Assembly: GCA_030584185.1 (NCBI GenBank)
Contig: CP129495.1
Location: forward strand, 1,719,469 to 1,783,468
Direction: 5' to 3'
Source of the DNA: Acidimicrobiia bacterium
GTDB lineage: Bacteria; Actinomycetota; Acidimicrobiia; Spongiisociales; UBA11373
DNA length: 64,000 bases
The first letter of the stretch is position 1. The number at the start of each line of letters is the position of its first letter. This document shows positions 63,699 to 64,000 of this stretch, in pieces. Both the position numbers and the translations under genes were made by a program. The notes beneath the pieces were generated by a model, which saw only the letters and a program-made list of their open reading frames with translations, made no database searches and was not told the origin of the DNA.

Positions 63699-64000
63699 AT
63701 GCTGGCCCTCAAGAACGTAGAAGTCGTATACAGCGACGTCATCCTGGTGCTGCGCGGCGTCTCCTTCCAGGTGCCGGAGGGGTCGATCATCGCCCTCCTC
63801 GGCGCCAACGGCGCCGGAAAGACCACCGCCCTGCGGGCGATCGGCGGCCTCCTCGATGTGCACCGGGGTGACATCACCAAGGGTCAGATCAGCCTCGACG
63901 GCGAGCGGATCGACCATCTTCCCCCGGCTCGCCTGGTCCGGATGGGGATCAGCCAGGTGCTCGAAGGGAGGCGAATACTCGCCGAGCTCACCGTCGAGGA
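63699..64000 (+). CDS. livF: Branched-chain amino acid-type ABC transporter ATPase (LivF-like), partial
   Basis: The 3' end is cut by the window edge; about 100 residues are visible. ALKNVEVVYSDVILVLRGVSF and Walker A GANGAGKTTALRAIGG are followed by LVRMGISQVLEGRRILAELTVE, the LivF-type EGRR segment before the signature. LivF works with LivG, LivH, LivM and a binding protein, which would lie to the right if present. Confidence 0.88.
   Translation, partial: MLALKNVEVVYSDVILVLRGVSFQVPEGSIIALLGANGAGKTTALRAIGGLLDVHRGDITKGQISLDGERIDHLPPARLVRMGISQVLEGRRILAELTVE

Overview
The window is chromosomal core DNA from a GC-rich actinobacterium. Actinobacterial markers are a WhiB protein, GuaB3, a SenX3/RegX3-type pair, an F420-type luciferase-family protein, an SCP2 protein and a DUF2342 protein. 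The gene order truA, rplM, rpsI, glmM, glmS ... alr, tsaE/B/D, groES/groEL ... guaB3, guaA also follows the actinobacterial pattern. The mix, together with TAnnCT-type -10 boxes set 6-8 nt before many start codons, suggests an uncultured Acidimicrobiia-like lineage; that placement is inference. I see no rRNA, tRNA, CRISPR array, insertion sequence, integrase or prophage, and no gene-free stretch over 300 bases.

Layout. 0-9 kb: a ClC channel with CBS and RCK_C domains, an F420-type oxidoreductase, truA, rplM-rpsI, then glmM and glmS, the latter preceded by what reads as a complete glmS ribozyme. 9-11 kb (minus): a triple-META lipoprotein, a DUF368 undecaprenyl-phosphate translocase and acpS. 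11-18 kb: an eight-gene chain (nnr, alr, P1 peptidase, udg, tsaE, tsaB, rimI, tsaD) linked by short stop/start overlaps. 18-20 kb: groES-groEL under a CIRCE operator. 20-24 kb: an acetyltransferase and a divergent CoA-type Nudix hydrolase, then a Fur-family regulator beside a CbiMNQO cobalt/nickel importer. 24-27 kb (minus): an arsenic module (ArsR-ArsC fusion, ArsC, aquaporin) and DUF554. 27-36 kb: an Nfu/HEAT protein, trpS, guaB3-guaA, a hybrid CheA-like kinase and pcrA.

36-49 kb is rich in central carbon metabolism: a methylmalonyl-CoA mutase B12 subunit, sucCD, icd, mdh and sdhCAB, with udk, folD, hup, an SCP2 protein and a DapA-family aldolase between them. 49-52 kb holds whiB, a membrane-anchored Mrr-like protein, an ECF sigma/anti-sigma pair and a peroxiredoxin. 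52-59 kb is the phosphate regulon: a SenX3/RegX3-like pair divergent from pstS-pstC-pstA-pstB-phoU with a PHO-box-like repeat between them. 59-64 kb: a PAS histidine kinase overlapping tail-to-tail with a DUF2342 protein, an HtrA protease, moaE, and a livF-type ABC gene that runs off the right edge.

Regulation is unusually legible. Sixteen genes have a -10 hexamer placed so that transcription should start at the start codon (leaderless mRNAs). Genes with real leaders carry Shine-Dalgarno boxes and identifiable control elements: glmS ribozyme, CIRCE, Nur-like box, ArsR palindrome, ECF promoter and PHO box. All functional calls are read from sequence and family knowledge; no searches were run.
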